Assembly (NCBI RefSeq): GCF_910577345.1
Contig: NZ_CAJTMT010000005.1
Span: 62,001-126,000, forward strand
Reading direction: 5' to 3'
Length of the DNA stretch: 64,000 nt
DNA from: an uncultured Duncaniella sp.
GTDB taxonomy: Bacteria; Bacteroidota; Bacteroidia; Bacteroidales; Muribaculaceae
Under the pieces are notes generated by a model. That model was not told the origin of the DNA and did no database searches. It saw only the letters and a program-made list of their open reading frames with translations. The position numbers were made by a program, and so were the translations under genes. Every line of letters begins with the position of its first letter. Position 1 is the first letter of the stretch. Positions 42,510 to 51,277 of this stretch are shown here, in pieces.

Positions 42510-43841
42510 ATGCAACGAATCAAAATGACAGGACTGTTTTCAGCCATACTCCTGTCTCTGGCAGCCATAAGCTGCGGAGGCAACTCTTCGGAAATCAGCG
42601 GTGACCAAGTGGGCACTGCAAGTGAAAACCGCAACTTCACCTCCCAATCCCGCAGAATGGAAGGTGAAGCCGTCAATCCGGGAATACAGGTTCTGCGGAA
42701 CTCCGGTTTTGAAGCTCTCAAAGGAAAACGTGTAGGCCTCATCACCAATCCGACCGGTGTCGACAATTCGCTCAAATCGACCATCGACATCCTCGCTGAG
42801 GCACCCGAAGTGAATCTCACAACTCTCTTTGCTCCCGAACATGGAGTGAGAGGCAACTATATCGCCGGAGCATCCGTAGCCAATGAGACTGATGCCAAGA
42901 CCGGAATTCCAGTCTACTCCCTCCACGGCAAAAACCGCAAACCGACACCGGAAATGCTGAAAAATGTGGACGTGATTGTCTACGACATCCAGGATATAGG
43001 CACCCGCAGCTACACCTTCATATCCACAATGGGACTTGCCATGGAGGCAGCCGCTGAAAACGGCAAGGAATTCATGGTGCTCGACCGTCCCAATCCGCTC
43101 GGGGGCAACAAAGTCGAGGGCAATATCGTCGAACCAGGCAGTTTCTCGTTCGTCAGCCAATACCCCATACCTTATATATATGGTCTCACACCCGGCGAAC
43201 TCGCCCGTTACCTCAACGGAGAAGGCCTGCTGAAAAACGGCGTGAAAGCCAAGCTCGAGGTCATCCCGATGGAGGGGTGGCACCGCTCGATGACCTTTGC
43301 CGAAACAGGAATGCCGTGGGTGCTCCCCTCGCCACATATCCCCGACCCCGCAACCTCGCTCCTCTATCCGGCCACAGGCATCATGGGTGAGCTGGACTAT
43401 GTGTCGATCGGTGTGGGCTATACCCTCCCGTTCAAGCTCACGGGCGCACCTTGGATAGATGCACAAGCCCTTGCCGACCGCCTGACAGCCTTGAAAATCC
43501 CGGGAGTTGAATTCCGTCCGCTCTACTACAAACCCTTCTACGGACTCTACAAGGGTGAAAATCTCAACGGAGTGGAAATTTATGTGACCGACGAAGAGAA
43601 AGCACCCCTTTCACTCGTGCAGTTCTACATCATGCAGGAACTTGCTGCGATGTATCCGACACAAAAAGCCTTCGCAAAGGCCACACAGTCACGGTTAAGC
43701 ATGTTTGACAAGGTGTGCGGCTCCCCGAAAGTACGCCAACTGTTCGGCAAGGCATACAAGGTTGCAGACCTCGCACCATTCTGGAACAAGGACGCCGACT
43801 CGTTCAAGAAACGTTCGGAAATCTATCAACTTTACCAATAA
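42510..43841 (+). CDS. namZ: NamZ-like exo-beta-N-acetylmuramidase (DUF1343, GH171)
   Basis: The 443-residue protein has a lipoprotein signal with cysteine in AAISCGGNS, so it is probably periplasmic or surface-anchored. DUF1343 is shown by KGKRVGLITNPTGVD, LFAPEHGVRGNYIAGA, GIPVYSLHGKNRKPT, VIVYDIQDIGTRSYTFIS and FMVLDRPNPLGG. Characterised members release terminal MurNAc from glycan fragments. The kinase downstream would handle the freed amino sugar. Name assigned by family membership. Confidence 0.88.
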   Translation: MQRIKMTGLFSAILLSLAAISCGGNSSEISGDQVGTASENRNFTSQSRRMEGEAVNPGIQVLRNSGFEALKGKRVGLITNPTGVDNSLKSTIDILAEAPEVNLTTLFAPEHGVRGNYIAGASVANETDAKTGIPVYSLHGKNRKPTPEMLKNVDVIVYDIQDIGTRSYTFISTMGLAMEAAAENGKEFMVLDRPNPLGGNKVEGNIVEPGSFSFVSQYPIPYIYGLTPGELARYLNGEGLLKNGVKAKLEVIPMEGWHRSMTFAETGMPWVLPSPHIPDPATSLLYPATGIMGELDYVSIGVGYTLPFKLTGAPWIDAQALADRLTALKIPGVEFRPLYYKPFYGLYKGENLNGVEIYVTDEEKAPLSLVQFYIMQELAAMYPTQKAFAKATQSRLSMFDKVCGSPKVRQLFGKAYKVADLAPFWNKDADSFKKRSEIYQLYQ

Positions 43842-43875
43842 TCGTCCCTACATTGTCAAACCCTAAATCCATCCA

Positions 43876-44724
43876 ATGATACTCATAGCAGACGCGGGAA
43901 GCACCAAAATCGAATGGGCGCTTCTCGACGACAATGGAACCCAACTGATCCGCACAAAGACGCGTGGTCACAACGCAGCCATATCCCATCCGGAAGCACT
44001 TGCAAAATCACTCCGCGAGGAAGCCCCGGCATTATATTCGGAAGCTCAGCGCGTCGACGAAATCTTCTATTATGGAGCAGGATGCGCGGGAGAACGATGC
44101 GCAGTAATGGCCGATGCACTCGCCGGTATATTCAATTCCGGATGTTGTCATGCCGAAAGCGATATGCTCGGAGCCGCCCGCGCACTATGCGGACACGATG
44201 AAGGCATAGCCTGCATTCTCGGGACAGGCTCCAACTCATGTCATTACGACGGTGTGAAAATCACAGCCAACGTTTCGCCACTCGGCTTCATTCTCGGCGA
44301 TGAGGGGAGCGGGGCGGTGCTCGGACGCAGGCTTATCGGAATGGTGATGAAAGGTGGCTTTTCCAAAGAGATTGCCGAAAGATTCAAATGGCGCTTCCCG
44401 GAAGCTACGGTTCAGGAAATCGTCACCCGTGTCTACCGCAGTGACCGCCCCAACTCCTATCTTGCATCGTTCGTCCCCTTCCTCTCTGAAAATATCAATG
44501 AGAAAGAGGTTGAGGAATTCGTGACAGACGAGTTCAAACGATTTTTCCGCTTCAACATTCAAAACTACCACGATTCCACAGCCCTCCCCATCCACTTCAC
44601 AGGCTCAGTAGCCTACCACTTCACCCCGCAGCTCCGCAAAGCAGCCGAAAGTTGTGGCTATAGAATCGGCAAGATAGAAAAAGCCCCCATGGAATCGCTC
44701 ATAGCCTTCCACGGGGGAAAATAA
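43876..44724 (+). CDS. BadF/BcrAD-family sugar kinase (GlcNAc/MurNAc kinase-like)
   Basis: The 282-residue protein has the ASKHA fold: phosphate 1 loop LIADAGSTKIEWALLD, phosphate 2 IACILGTGSNSC, adenosine region FTGSVAYHF, and GFILGDEGSGAVLGRRLI. Related Bacteroidota proteins phosphorylate N-acetylglucosamine or N-acetylmuramic acid (MurK of Tannerella). It follows namZ by 34 bp, so MurNAc is the best substrate guess. A MurQ etherase, which would act next, is not in the window. Confidence 0.85.
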   Translation: MILIADAGSTKIEWALLDDNGTQLIRTKTRGHNAAISHPEALAKSLREEAPALYSEAQRVDEIFYYGAGCAGERCAVMADALAGIFNSGCCHAESDMLGAARALCGHDEGIACILGTGSNSCHYDGVKITANVSPLGFILGDEGSGAVLGRRLIGMVMKGGFSKEIAERFKWRFPEATVQEIVTRVYRSDRPNSYLASFVPFLSENINEKEVEEFVTDEFKRFFRFNIQNYHDSTALPIHFTGSVAYHFTPQLRKAAESCGYRIGKIEKAPMESLIAFHGGK

Positions 44725-44793
44725 GTTTCTGCTGTCAGCAGCTGTCGCGCCATCACTGATGATTCTGATAGCTCTGATGGCTCTGATAATTAA

Positions 44794-45345
44794 TTACCGT
44801 CTGCGAATGATGACGTGTTGATTCTCGGTAATCACCACGTCCACCCTCACATCGTGGGGCTCGGCATCAATCTCATCGACAAGCTGGAAATCGTAAGCGA
44901 CGCCGACCTTTCGCGCACGGCTGTCGGCAAGCAGACGGTCATAGTAGCCTTTGCCACGCCCGACGCGGTTGCCTCTGCGGTCAAATGCCACAGCCGGGAT
45001 GACTATCATCTCCATATCCTCGATGGCCGAAGTGTCGGTGCCTGTCGGCTCCTCGATGTGGAACGAACCGAGTGCAAGGCGCGATTCGTCGTAGGGAAGG
45101 ATTTCAAGATTGACTCCGTTGACCCTCGGAAGATAGAAGTGCTTGCGGTCACACCACTTGCGGATAAACGCGCGGGTCGACAACTCATCGGGGAGCGAGT
45201 GATACATCAGAATCCTGTCCGACAAAAGAAAGTCGGCGGTCTGCTCAAGCAGATTGAACACCCTTTCGGCAGCCGAAAGTTTCTCTTCCTCACTCAGTAG
45301 GGTCTTGCGCGCCTTGACGCTGCGCCTTATATCTTCTTTTTTCAT
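44794..45345 (-). CDS. 5-formyltetrahydrofolate cyclo-ligase
   Basis: The 183-residue protein has the family features: N-terminal KKEDIRRSVKARKTLLS, central LMYHSLPDELSTRAFIRK, VIPAVAFDRRGNRVGRGKGYYDRLLA (ATP-binding GRGKGYYD) and VGVAYDFQLV. It converts 5-formyl-THF to 5,10-methenyl-THF using ATP in the cytoplasm. It sits downstream of ctpA on the minus strand with a 73-bp gap. The 69-bp gap to the convergent kinase gene has four CTGAT repeats. Confidence 0.93.
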   Translation of the reverse strand: MKKEDIRRSVKARKTLLSEEEKLSAAERVFNLLEQTADFLLSDRILMYHSLPDELSTRAFIRKWCDRKHFYLPRVNGVNLEILPYDESRLALGSFHIEEPTGTDTSAIEDMEMIVIPAVAFDRRGNRVGRGKGYYDRLLADSRARKVGVAYDFQLVDEIDAEPHDVRVDVVITENQHVIIRRR

Positions 45346-45418
45346 CGAGTCTGTTTTCCCTTTGTTTCACCGGAACATTGGACGTATCCATGCAACCAAG
45401 GCTACGGTAATCGTTGAT

Positions 45419-47035
45419 TTATTGAGTTATAGGGAAAGCCGCTTTGCCGTTGCCAAGCGCTTCGACACCGGAGAGTACCGTAGGATCGACCACATTGATG
45501 ACCTCATAGTAACCCTGAACGCCGAGAGCATTGCGCGCAATCATGGCTTTCAGTTGGTTAACAATCAAGTCACGCGAAATGTTTATGTAGTACCATCGAG
45601 GTGCCACCCCGGCCTTTTGAGCATAGCTGACAAAGTCCTGCAACAGGGTATCGTCATCGGGAATCAGGCGAAGAATCTCTTCTGCAGTCTTCGCTCCTTC
45701 CAGACGGGAACGGTTACGGTCAGTGTAGTCAAAAGTATATTTCTGCACAAGACCGGCGTTGAGCACATTGAGGTAGTATGACGTGATGCCTGTGGTGTCA
45801 TTGGGGACAAAGATGTCAGGCATGATACCACCGCCTCCATACACCGTGCGGCCATGAAGTGTCTCGAATGCAAGCGATTTGTCAAGCTTGATTGAATCGG
45901 CATTGTAGAACTCGCCATGCTCATAGCGGTTCACAATGTCGCGGTCATAGTCTGTGCCGGGTGCGTAGGTCTTCTGAATGCAACGACCCGAAGGAGTGTA
46001 GTAGCGTGCTATTGTCAGGCGGATGGCACTGCTGTCGGGGAGTTCCATCTGATTCTGGACAAGTCCTTTGCCAAACGAACGGCGACCGATGACGAGACCA
46101 CGGTCATTGTCCTGGATGGCTCCGGCGAAAATCTCGCTTGCGCTTGCCGAAATCTCGTCGATGAGAACCACCACCTCATTGTTGAGGAAGCTTCCGGACC
46201 CGTCGCTCATCGTGGGGCGCGAATCGGGAGTGGCCTTACCCCTCATGCTGACGATAGGCGAACCGGCAGGAAGGAATTCATTGGCCATCAGTACAGCCGG
46301 CTCCATGAAACCGCCACCGTTGCCACGGAGGTCAATGATAAACTTCTCGGCACCGTCGGCAACGAGATCCATCATCGAGGTAAGGAATTCGCTATATGTC
46401 GTCGAGCTGAACTTGCTTATCTTCAGGAAACCGACCTTGGGCGATACCATATAGGCCGCATCGATAGAGGTCAGAGGGATGTCACCGCGGACCACATCAA
46501 AGTCAAGAGGCTTCTTGGATGTATGGCGTTTCACTGTCAGCTTAACCACACTGCCCTTCTCGCCTCGCAGTGAGCTACGAACCTTGACGTCGCTCCAGTT
46601 CTGCCCGGCAACGACTGTGTCGTTGATGGCAATGATGCGGTCGCCTGCAAGCAGACCGGCCTTCTCGGAGGGACCACCGGAAATCACTTCAAGCACATTG
46701 ATTGAATCGTTGAGCAAGTTGAACGAGATACCTATGCCGGAAAATGATCCGCCAAGCTCCTCATTGACATTCTGCAAATCCTTTGCAGGAATATAGACAG
46801 AATGAGGGTCAAGCCGTGAAAGCAGACCCGGGAATGATGCTTCGAGAAGGGAATCAGTGTCGACATCATCGACATACGAACGGTCGACAAGCTCCAGAAT
46901 AGTGTCGAGCTTGCTTCGCGAACTCCACTTGCCGGAGCCATTGAAAAAGGTATGACCAATCCACATACCCGCTACCAGCGACAAGGCTATGGCAAGGGGC
47001 ATCCAAACGGATGTTTTTTTCAGACGGTTGTTCAT
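45419..47035 (-). CDS. S41 family C-terminal processing peptidase (CtpA/Prc type)
   Basis: The 538-residue protein has one N-terminal membrane anchor (residues about 12-30), an N-terminal helical part and a PDZ domain (about 85-170; SFSGIGISFNLLNDSINV, GGPSEKAGLLAGDRIIAIN). The S41 protease core follows, with LIDEISASASEIFAGAIQD (nucleophile Ser) and RRSFGKGLVQ (general-base Lys). Such enzymes trim or degrade envelope proteins from the C-terminus. It is followed by the 5-FTHF cyclo-ligase gene. Confidence 0.94.
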   Translation of the reverse strand: MNNRLKKTSVWMPLAIALSLVAGMWIGHTFFNGSGKWSSRSKLDTILELVDRSYVDDVDTDSLLEASFPGLLSRLDPHSVYIPAKDLQNVNEELGGSFSGIGISFNLLNDSINVLEVISGGPSEKAGLLAGDRIIAINDTVVAGQNWSDVKVRSSLRGEKGSVVKLTVKRHTSKKPLDFDVVRGDIPLTSIDAAYMVSPKVGFLKISKFSSTTYSEFLTSMMDLVADGAEKFIIDLRGNGGGFMEPAVLMANEFLPAGSPIVSMRGKATPDSRPTMSDGSGSFLNNEVVVLIDEISASASEIFAGAIQDNDRGLVIGRRSFGKGLVQNQMELPDSSAIRLTIARYYTPSGRCIQKTYAPGTDYDRDIVNRYEHGEFYNADSIKLDKSLAFETLHGRTVYGGGGIMPDIFVPNDTTGITSYYLNVLNAGLVQKYTFDYTDRNRSRLEGAKTAEEILRLIPDDDTLLQDFVSYAQKAGVAPRWYYINISRDLIVNQLKAMIARNALGVQGYYEVINVVDPTVLSGVEALGNGKAAFPITQ

Positions 47036-47096
47036 AGAAGGTTTTTACAGATAGAAATTTAGCTTTTTGACAAGTTTAAGTGATTGGATGTGTGCC

Positions 47097-47552
47097 TCAT
47101 GAATCACAAAGAGATGGTTGATTGGCAACATCGGATATATGGCAACATTCCACATTCGCACGTTTCAGCAAGTCTATGCCGTCGGTGATACGGTAAAGCT
47201 CGTTGAACACAACCCGCTTTATTCCTGCCTGGATTATCAATTTCGCGCAATCGAGACACGGTGAAGCGGTGACATAAAGCGTGGAGCCTTCAGCAGAGTT
47301 GTTGGAGCGGGCAACTTTTGTGATGGCATTTGCCTCGGCATGAAGCACATAGGTTTTTGTCAGGCCATCGGCATCTTCACACACATTTTCAAATCCGGCG
47401 GGGGTTCCATTGAAGCCGTCGGAAATTATGGTGCGGTCCTTCACCATTAGCGCTCCCACTTTGCGGCGTTCGCAATATGAGTTTTCAGCCCAGATGCGGG
47501 CCATGCGCAGATAGCGTCTGTCGAGCAAATCCTGCTTGCCGTTATGTTCCAT
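47097..47552 (-). CDS. deoxycytidylate deaminase-family protein
   Basis: The start was set at MEHNGKQDLLDRRYLRMAR (ATG complementary to 47550-47552) because the -7 box TACCTTTG (47573-47580) lies upstream; this gives 151 residues. Zinc-binding motifs are HAEANAI (His and catalytic Glu) and PCLDCAK. The family deaminates dCMP to dUMP for thymidylate synthesis, or acts as a ComEB-like protein. It is divergent from the TSCPD gene and lies upstream of ctpA on the same strand. Confidence 0.9.
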   Translation of the reverse strand: MEHNGKQDLLDRRYLRMARIWAENSYCERRKVGALMVKDRTIISDGFNGTPAGFENVCEDADGLTKTYVLHAEANAITKVARSNNSAEGSTLYVTASPCLDCAKLIIQAGIKRVVFNELYRITDGIDLLKRANVECCHISDVANQPSLCDS

Positions 47553-47572
47553 TTCCGGTAGTTTTAATGCTG

Positions 47573-47580
47573 CAAAGGTA
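47573..47580 (-). promoter_or_regulatory. dCMP deaminase promoter -7 box
   Basis: On the minus strand TACCTTTG matches the consensus 20 bp upstream of the chosen start. This decides the start against a frame that begins 96 bases earlier. Confidence 0.6.
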
Positions 47581-47688
47581 GTGATATTTATTGTATTATG
47601 TCGCATTTCATCCCAAAATCTTACACATCGGTATATAAATTTGTGCAATATTGGAGACGGCCAATACGGTTTTTGACAGTTTTTTCAC

Positions 47689-47696
47689 TAATTTTG
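47689..47696 (+). promoter_or_regulatory. TSCPD gene promoter -7 box
   Basis: TAATTTTG matches the consensus 36 bp upstream of the start at 47733. It rules out the longer frame that begins at 47598. Confidence 0.55.
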
Positions 47697-47732
47697 CACC
47701 CGAAAATCCATTTTATCAATATTTTACGGCAA

Positions 47733-47990
47733 ATGACCTATACATACACCACCCAAGGAACCTGCTCACGCACAATAGAGATTGAAATCGAGAACGACAC
47801 CATCTGCGATGTCCGTTTCATCGGCGGTTGCCACGGCAACCTTCAAGGTATCGGCGCGCTCGTCAGAGGTATGAAAGCCTCTGATGTCATCAGCCGTCTC
47901 GAAGGCATACGCTGCGCCACCAAACCCACCTCCTGCCCCGACCAGCTCGCCCGCGCCCTCAAAGCAATCCTTGCGGAAGAGAACAAATAA
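47733..47990 (+). CDS. TSCPD-domain protein (TIGR03905 type)
   Basis: The start was set at MTYTYTTQGTCSRTIEIEI on the basis of the -7 box; it gives 85 residues. The conserved FIGGCHGNLQGIGALVRGM and the C-terminal TKPTSCPDQLARALK with the TSCPD motif match the short stand-alone TSCPD family. The same domain occurs at the end of class II ribonucleotide reductases, where it may bind metal. Its function alone is unknown. No neighbour suggests a pathway, apart from the divergent dCMP deaminase, which also serves deoxynucleotide supply. Confidence 0.88.
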   Translation: MTYTYTTQGTCSRTIEIEIENDTICDVRFIGGCHGNLQGIGALVRGMKASDVISRLEGIRCATKPTSCPDQLARALKAILAEENK

Positions 47991-48015
47991 ATTATTCATA
48001 AAAAATCTTAGCAAT

Positions 48016-48046
48016 TTGTTTATCTAAAAGATTATCAGTATATTTG
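48016..48046 (+). promoter_or_regulatory. promoter of the small ORF-GNAT pair
   Basis: TTG (48016-48018) and TATATTTG (48039-48046) are 20 bp apart, a full Bacteroidota promoter 20 bp upstream of the 53-residue ORF. Confidence 0.7.
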
Positions 48047-48066
48047 TAATCTTAACATACGATTAT

Positions 48067-48228
48067 ATGGCACGTCCGATTAAAGAAACTCCAATTCTAA
48101 AAGGGAAAGATGCCGAACGCTTCATCGAACACATACTTCAGTCCGATGATCGTAAGGAATCCCTCGAACAACGCAATAAACGCATGGCCGCCTACGAATC
48201 AGCCATGAGAATATTCGTGAACAAGTAA
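48067..48228 (+). CDS. 53-residue protein, probable antitoxin partner of the GNAT protein
   Basis: ATG at 48067 opens a frame for 53 residues starting MARPIKETPILKGKDAERF and ending RIFVNK. It is highly charged and helical (IEHILQSDDRKESLEQRNKR), and has a good promoter of its own. The GNAT gene starts 24 bp downstream. In type II modules with acetyltransferase toxins a small charged antitoxin precedes the toxin, so this is the likely antitoxin. It does not show a classical ribbon-helix-helix by eye. Similar short ORFs beginning MARPIKETP are common in Bacteroidales. Confidence 0.7.
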   Translation: MARPIKETPILKGKDAERFIEHILQSDDRKESLEQRNKRMAAYESAMRIFVNK

Positions 48229-48252
48229 AACCCGGCTATAATATCTGAAATC

Positions 48253-48804
48253 ATGACAAACGCCGAGATTGAAAGTTCGTACATAATCCGTAAACTCAAT
48301 GAGGACGAAACAATCAGTGAGTTTGATTGTGGAGATGAAGACCTGAATGACTTCATTCTCAATGATGCGCCTTTTTATCTCGATGCACTTCTGGCTGTCA
48401 CCTATATTCTTGAGGACCGTAACACTAATGATGTAGCAGCCTATTTTAGTCTTGCCAATGACCGGATCGGGCTTGCTGACTTCACGGAATCGAGAGATTA
48501 CAATCGTTTCCGCAGGCCTAAATTTATAAATTCAAAACGGCTGAAAAGTTATCCTGCCGCAAAAATATGCCGTTTCGCAATCTCCGAATCTCTAAGGGGG
48601 CAAGCTATCGGAACCTATCTACTGAATTTCATTAAAACATTCTTCCTTATCAATAATAAAACCGGCTGCAGATTCATCACTGTTGATGCCTATCGCGAAG
48701 CTATACCTTTCTATCAAAGAAACGACTTCTCCTTTCTTAATGACGATGACAGAGATAAAGGCACCCGTGTCCTATTCTTCGATTTGAATGACCTTCGGTC
48801 CTGA
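48253..48804 (+). CDS. GNAT-family acetyltransferase, possible toxin
   Basis: The 183-residue protein has an N-terminal FDCGDEDLNDFILNDA, typical of toxin-type GNATs. The acetyl-CoA motif A follows: KICRFAISESLRGQAIGTYLLN with the RGQAIG loop, then FITVDAYREAIPFYQRNDF. Such toxins acetylate aminoacyl-tRNA, but housekeeping GNATs share this start. The 53-residue ORF upstream and the shared promoter favour a toxin-antitoxin unit. Target residues were not identified. Confidence 0.78.
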   Translation: MTNAEIESSYIIRKLNEDETISEFDCGDEDLNDFILNDAPFYLDALLAVTYILEDRNTNDVAAYFSLANDRIGLADFTESRDYNRFRRPKFINSKRLKSYPAAKICRFAISESLRGQAIGTYLLNFIKTFFLINNKTGCRFITVDAYREAIPFYQRNDFSFLNDDDRDKGTRVLFFDLNDLRS

Positions 48805-48837
48805 CAAGCTTATTTACCGGTAGATGATATTGGCTCT

Positions 48838-48868
48838 TTGTTTATATTAAGTAATTTGACTACTTTTG
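48838..48868 (+). promoter_or_regulatory. promoter upstream of the META lipoprotein region
   Basis: TTG (48838-48840) and TACTTTTG (48861-48868) are 20 bp apart. The META gene ATG is 240 bp downstream, with a 26-residue ORF between them. Confidence 0.6.
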
Positions 48869-48931
48869 TAAAATAAATCACGATATGGGGAGACCAAGGC
48901 TCTCCATGACTCCATCAATTCTTTTAATCTA

Positions 48932-49012
48932 ATGTCGCACAAACTGCGGGCTTCAATCGTTCTATCATTGACAGCCTGCATTCTGTCGTGTAAGATTGTC
49001 CATTCGTATTAA
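48932..49012 (+). CDS. 26-residue peptide resembling a bare lipoprotein leader
   Basis: ATG at 48932 opens a 26-residue frame that is basic at the start (MSHKLRAS), hydrophobic in the middle (IVLSLTACIL), has a lipobox-like CILSC and ends after six more residues. It lies between the promoter at 48838-48868 and the META lipoprotein. It could be a leader peptide, a very short lipoprotein, or the remains of a truncated lipoprotein gene. Nothing else is seen in the 304-bp gap 48805-49108. Confidence 0.4.
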   Translation: MSHKLRASIVLSLTACILSCKIVHSY

Positions 49013-49108
49013 ACTTATTCTCTTCCGGGAGGTCTAAAGTAGAAACAAGCAATCCGAATACCGGACAACAAGCATCTATCGACATTAACAAAAAAACATT
49101 CTGTAATT

Positions 49109-49993
49109 ATGAAATTTGTTTCACTATTTGCATCAGCCCTTACAGTAGCCGCTCTTGTCAGCGGATGTGGCACTATGAAGAAAACCAACACCACCGTCAC
49201 CAACGGAACATCAAACGACAAAACAACTACAGTGAAGACATCATCGTCATCCTACGACGAATCCCAGATAGCCCCGCTTATCGGCAGTTGGGCAGTGACA
49301 GCCATCAACGGCAACGCCGTGAAAGTCAACGGCGACAATCATCCCCAGATTTCTTTCGAGGCTATCCCCGACGCCAAGACAGCCATTCTTGTCATCGGAT
49401 TCAACGGCTGCAACTATCTCAACGGCTCATGGATTGTCCGCGGCAGCAAGCTCGAACCAAACGGCGAGTTCATATCGTCGCTCAAAGCCTGTCATGACGC
49501 TCCCTACGAGACAGCTATGAACCAGGCACTCGGCAAAGTTGCCTCCTACTCTATTGTTGACGACAACACAATCGCCCTCAACGGTGCCGACGGCGCATCC
49601 GTCCTCACTCTCCGCAAGCGTAACCTTTCATTCCTCAACGGCGCATGGCAGGTGACAACCATTCAGGGCACACCCGTTCCGGCCAACACGGCAATCAAGA
49701 TTGTCATTGACATCGACGAATGTAAGATTCACGGCAACGCAGGTTGCAATGTTCTCAACGGTGCCATCGTCGTCAATCTCGACAAGGGCGACGGTATTGA
49801 ATTCAAGGATCTTGCGACAACCCGCATGACATGTCCCGCAATTGCAACCGAGCAGTCATTCCTTCTCGCACTCGAACAGGTTGCCACCTGCTCTGAAGGT
49901 GCGTCAGCCGACCAGGCTATAATGAAGGGTGCGAACGGACAGCCCATGCTCACCCTCATCCGTATCCCGGCCGATCAGGTAGGGGAAGAATAA
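49109..49993 (+). CDS. lipoprotein with two META domains
   Basis: The 294-residue protein has a lipoprotein signal with cysteine in ALVSGCGTMKK and a Ser/Thr-rich linker. Two META/HslJ-type domains follow. The first runs from IGSWAVTAINGNAV to LTLRKRN (residues about 48-170), with GFNGCNYLNGSW. The second runs from LNGAWQVTTIQGTPVP to LTLIRI (about 174-288), with GNAGCNVLNG. META proteins are envelope lipoproteins of uncertain role, linked elsewhere to stress resistance. Transcription probably starts from 48838-48868. Confidence 0.88.
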   Translation: MKFVSLFASALTVAALVSGCGTMKKTNTTVTNGTSNDKTTTVKTSSSSYDESQIAPLIGSWAVTAINGNAVKVNGDNHPQISFEAIPDAKTAILVIGFNGCNYLNGSWIVRGSKLEPNGEFISSLKACHDAPYETAMNQALGKVASYSIVDDNTIALNGADGASVLTLRKRNLSFLNGAWQVTTIQGTPVPANTAIKIVIDIDECKIHGNAGCNVLNGAIVVNLDKGDGIEFKDLATTRMTCPAIATEQSFLLALEQVATCSEGASADQAIMKGANGQPMLTLIRIPADQVGEE

Positions 49994-50050
49994 TTTCTTC
50001 CTCTCCTGCCGCCATTCCTAACAACCATAACAATCCATCCTTATATAAAA

Positions 50051-51241
50051 ATGCAACCCGTTGATTTGCATAAACTGATGCTTCTCTCCGAGGAGGAGTT
50101 CAACCGCCGTCTTGACCATGTCAGGGCACAGATGGCCGATCTCGAAATTCCGGCACTGCTCATTTCCGACAATGCCAACAAATATTATCTCACCGGACGC
50201 GTCTACGCAGGATTCGTCTATATCCCTCTCGACGGTCCGGTGATTTTCTTCGTGCGCCGTCCTGTCGAGCTTGAAGGCGACGGAGTCGTCTACATCCGTA
50301 AGCCTGAGGATATAGCCGGAACAATCGGACTCAACGTCCCTCCGGCCATCGGTCTTGAGCTTGACATACTCCCATATTCAACGGCAACACGCCTCAAAGG
50401 CATCTTCCCGGAAAGCGAATTGAAAAACGCCTCGACCGTGATGCGCCGTGCGCGTGCCGTGAAGACTGAAAAGGAGATTGAGATGATACGCCGTTCTGGA
50501 GTGAAGCATGTCCATGTCTACAGCCGTATCCCCCACCTTTTCCAACCCGGCATGACCGACCTCGGTCTTCAGGTTGAGATCGAACGCGTCAGCCGTCTCG
50601 AAGGTTGCCTCGGTCAGTTCCGCATAAGCGGCGATTCGATGGAACTACACATGGGCAATGTCCTTGTGGGCGACAACGCCGACTCACCTTCCCCCTACGA
50701 CTTTGCTATGGGAGGTGCAGGACTTGACCCATCACTTCCTGTCGGTGCCGACGGAACCCCGATCAAACCCGGCGACACAATCATGGTTGACATGAACGGA
50801 AACTTTGACGGCTACATGACCGACATGACAAGAGTTTTCGCCCTCGGCGACATTGCCCCGCTTGCCATCGAGGCCCACAAATGCTCAATTGACATCCACC
50901 GCGAACTCTGCAAGATGATGCGTCCGGGCACTCCTGCAAAGGAACTCTATGCCAAAGCAGAAGAGATTGTCAAAGAGCGCAATCTTCAGCACTACTATAT
51001 GGGGCACCGTCAACACGCCGGCTTCATCGGCCACGGTGTCGGCATCGAAATCAACGAACTTCCTGTCATTGCCCCTCGCAGCCGCGACATTCTTGCCGAA
51101 GGCAACGTCATCGCACTCGAGCCCAAATTTGTTATTCCCGGAACCGGTGCGGTAGGCATCGAGAACACATATGCCGTCTACGCCGACCATGTCGAATGTC
51201 TCACACCCGCACCGGAGGAACTCTCATATTTTGACGTGTAA
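50051..51241 (+). CDS. M24 family Xaa-Pro aminopeptidase
   Basis: The 396-residue protein has a creatinase N-terminal domain (residues about 14-140) and an M24 pita-bread domain. Metal ligands are visible in MVDMNGNFDGYMTDMTRVF (two Asp), FIGHGVGIEINELP (His) and ALEPKFVIPGTGAVGIENTY (two Glu). It removes N-terminal residues before proline in the cytoplasm; no signal peptide is seen. The CCA transferase gene follows after 36 bp, so they may be co-transcribed. Confidence 0.92.
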   Translation: MQPVDLHKLMLLSEEEFNRRLDHVRAQMADLEIPALLISDNANKYYLTGRVYAGFVYIPLDGPVIFFVRRPVELEGDGVVYIRKPEDIAGTIGLNVPPAIGLELDILPYSTATRLKGIFPESELKNASTVMRRARAVKTEKEIEMIRRSGVKHVHVYSRIPHLFQPGMTDLGLQVEIERVSRLEGCLGQFRISGDSMELHMGNVLVGDNADSPSPYDFAMGGAGLDPSLPVGADGTPIKPGDTIMVDMNGNFDGYMTDMTRVFALGDIAPLAIEAHKCSIDIHRELCKMMRPGTPAKELYAKAEEIVKERNLQHYYMGHRQHAGFIGHGVGIEINELPVIAPRSRDILAEGNVIALEPKFVIPGTGAVGIENTYAVYADHVECLTPAPEELSYFDV

Positions 51242-51277
51242 AACGTTAAGATAAGCCCAACCAACAACTAACCTGCA

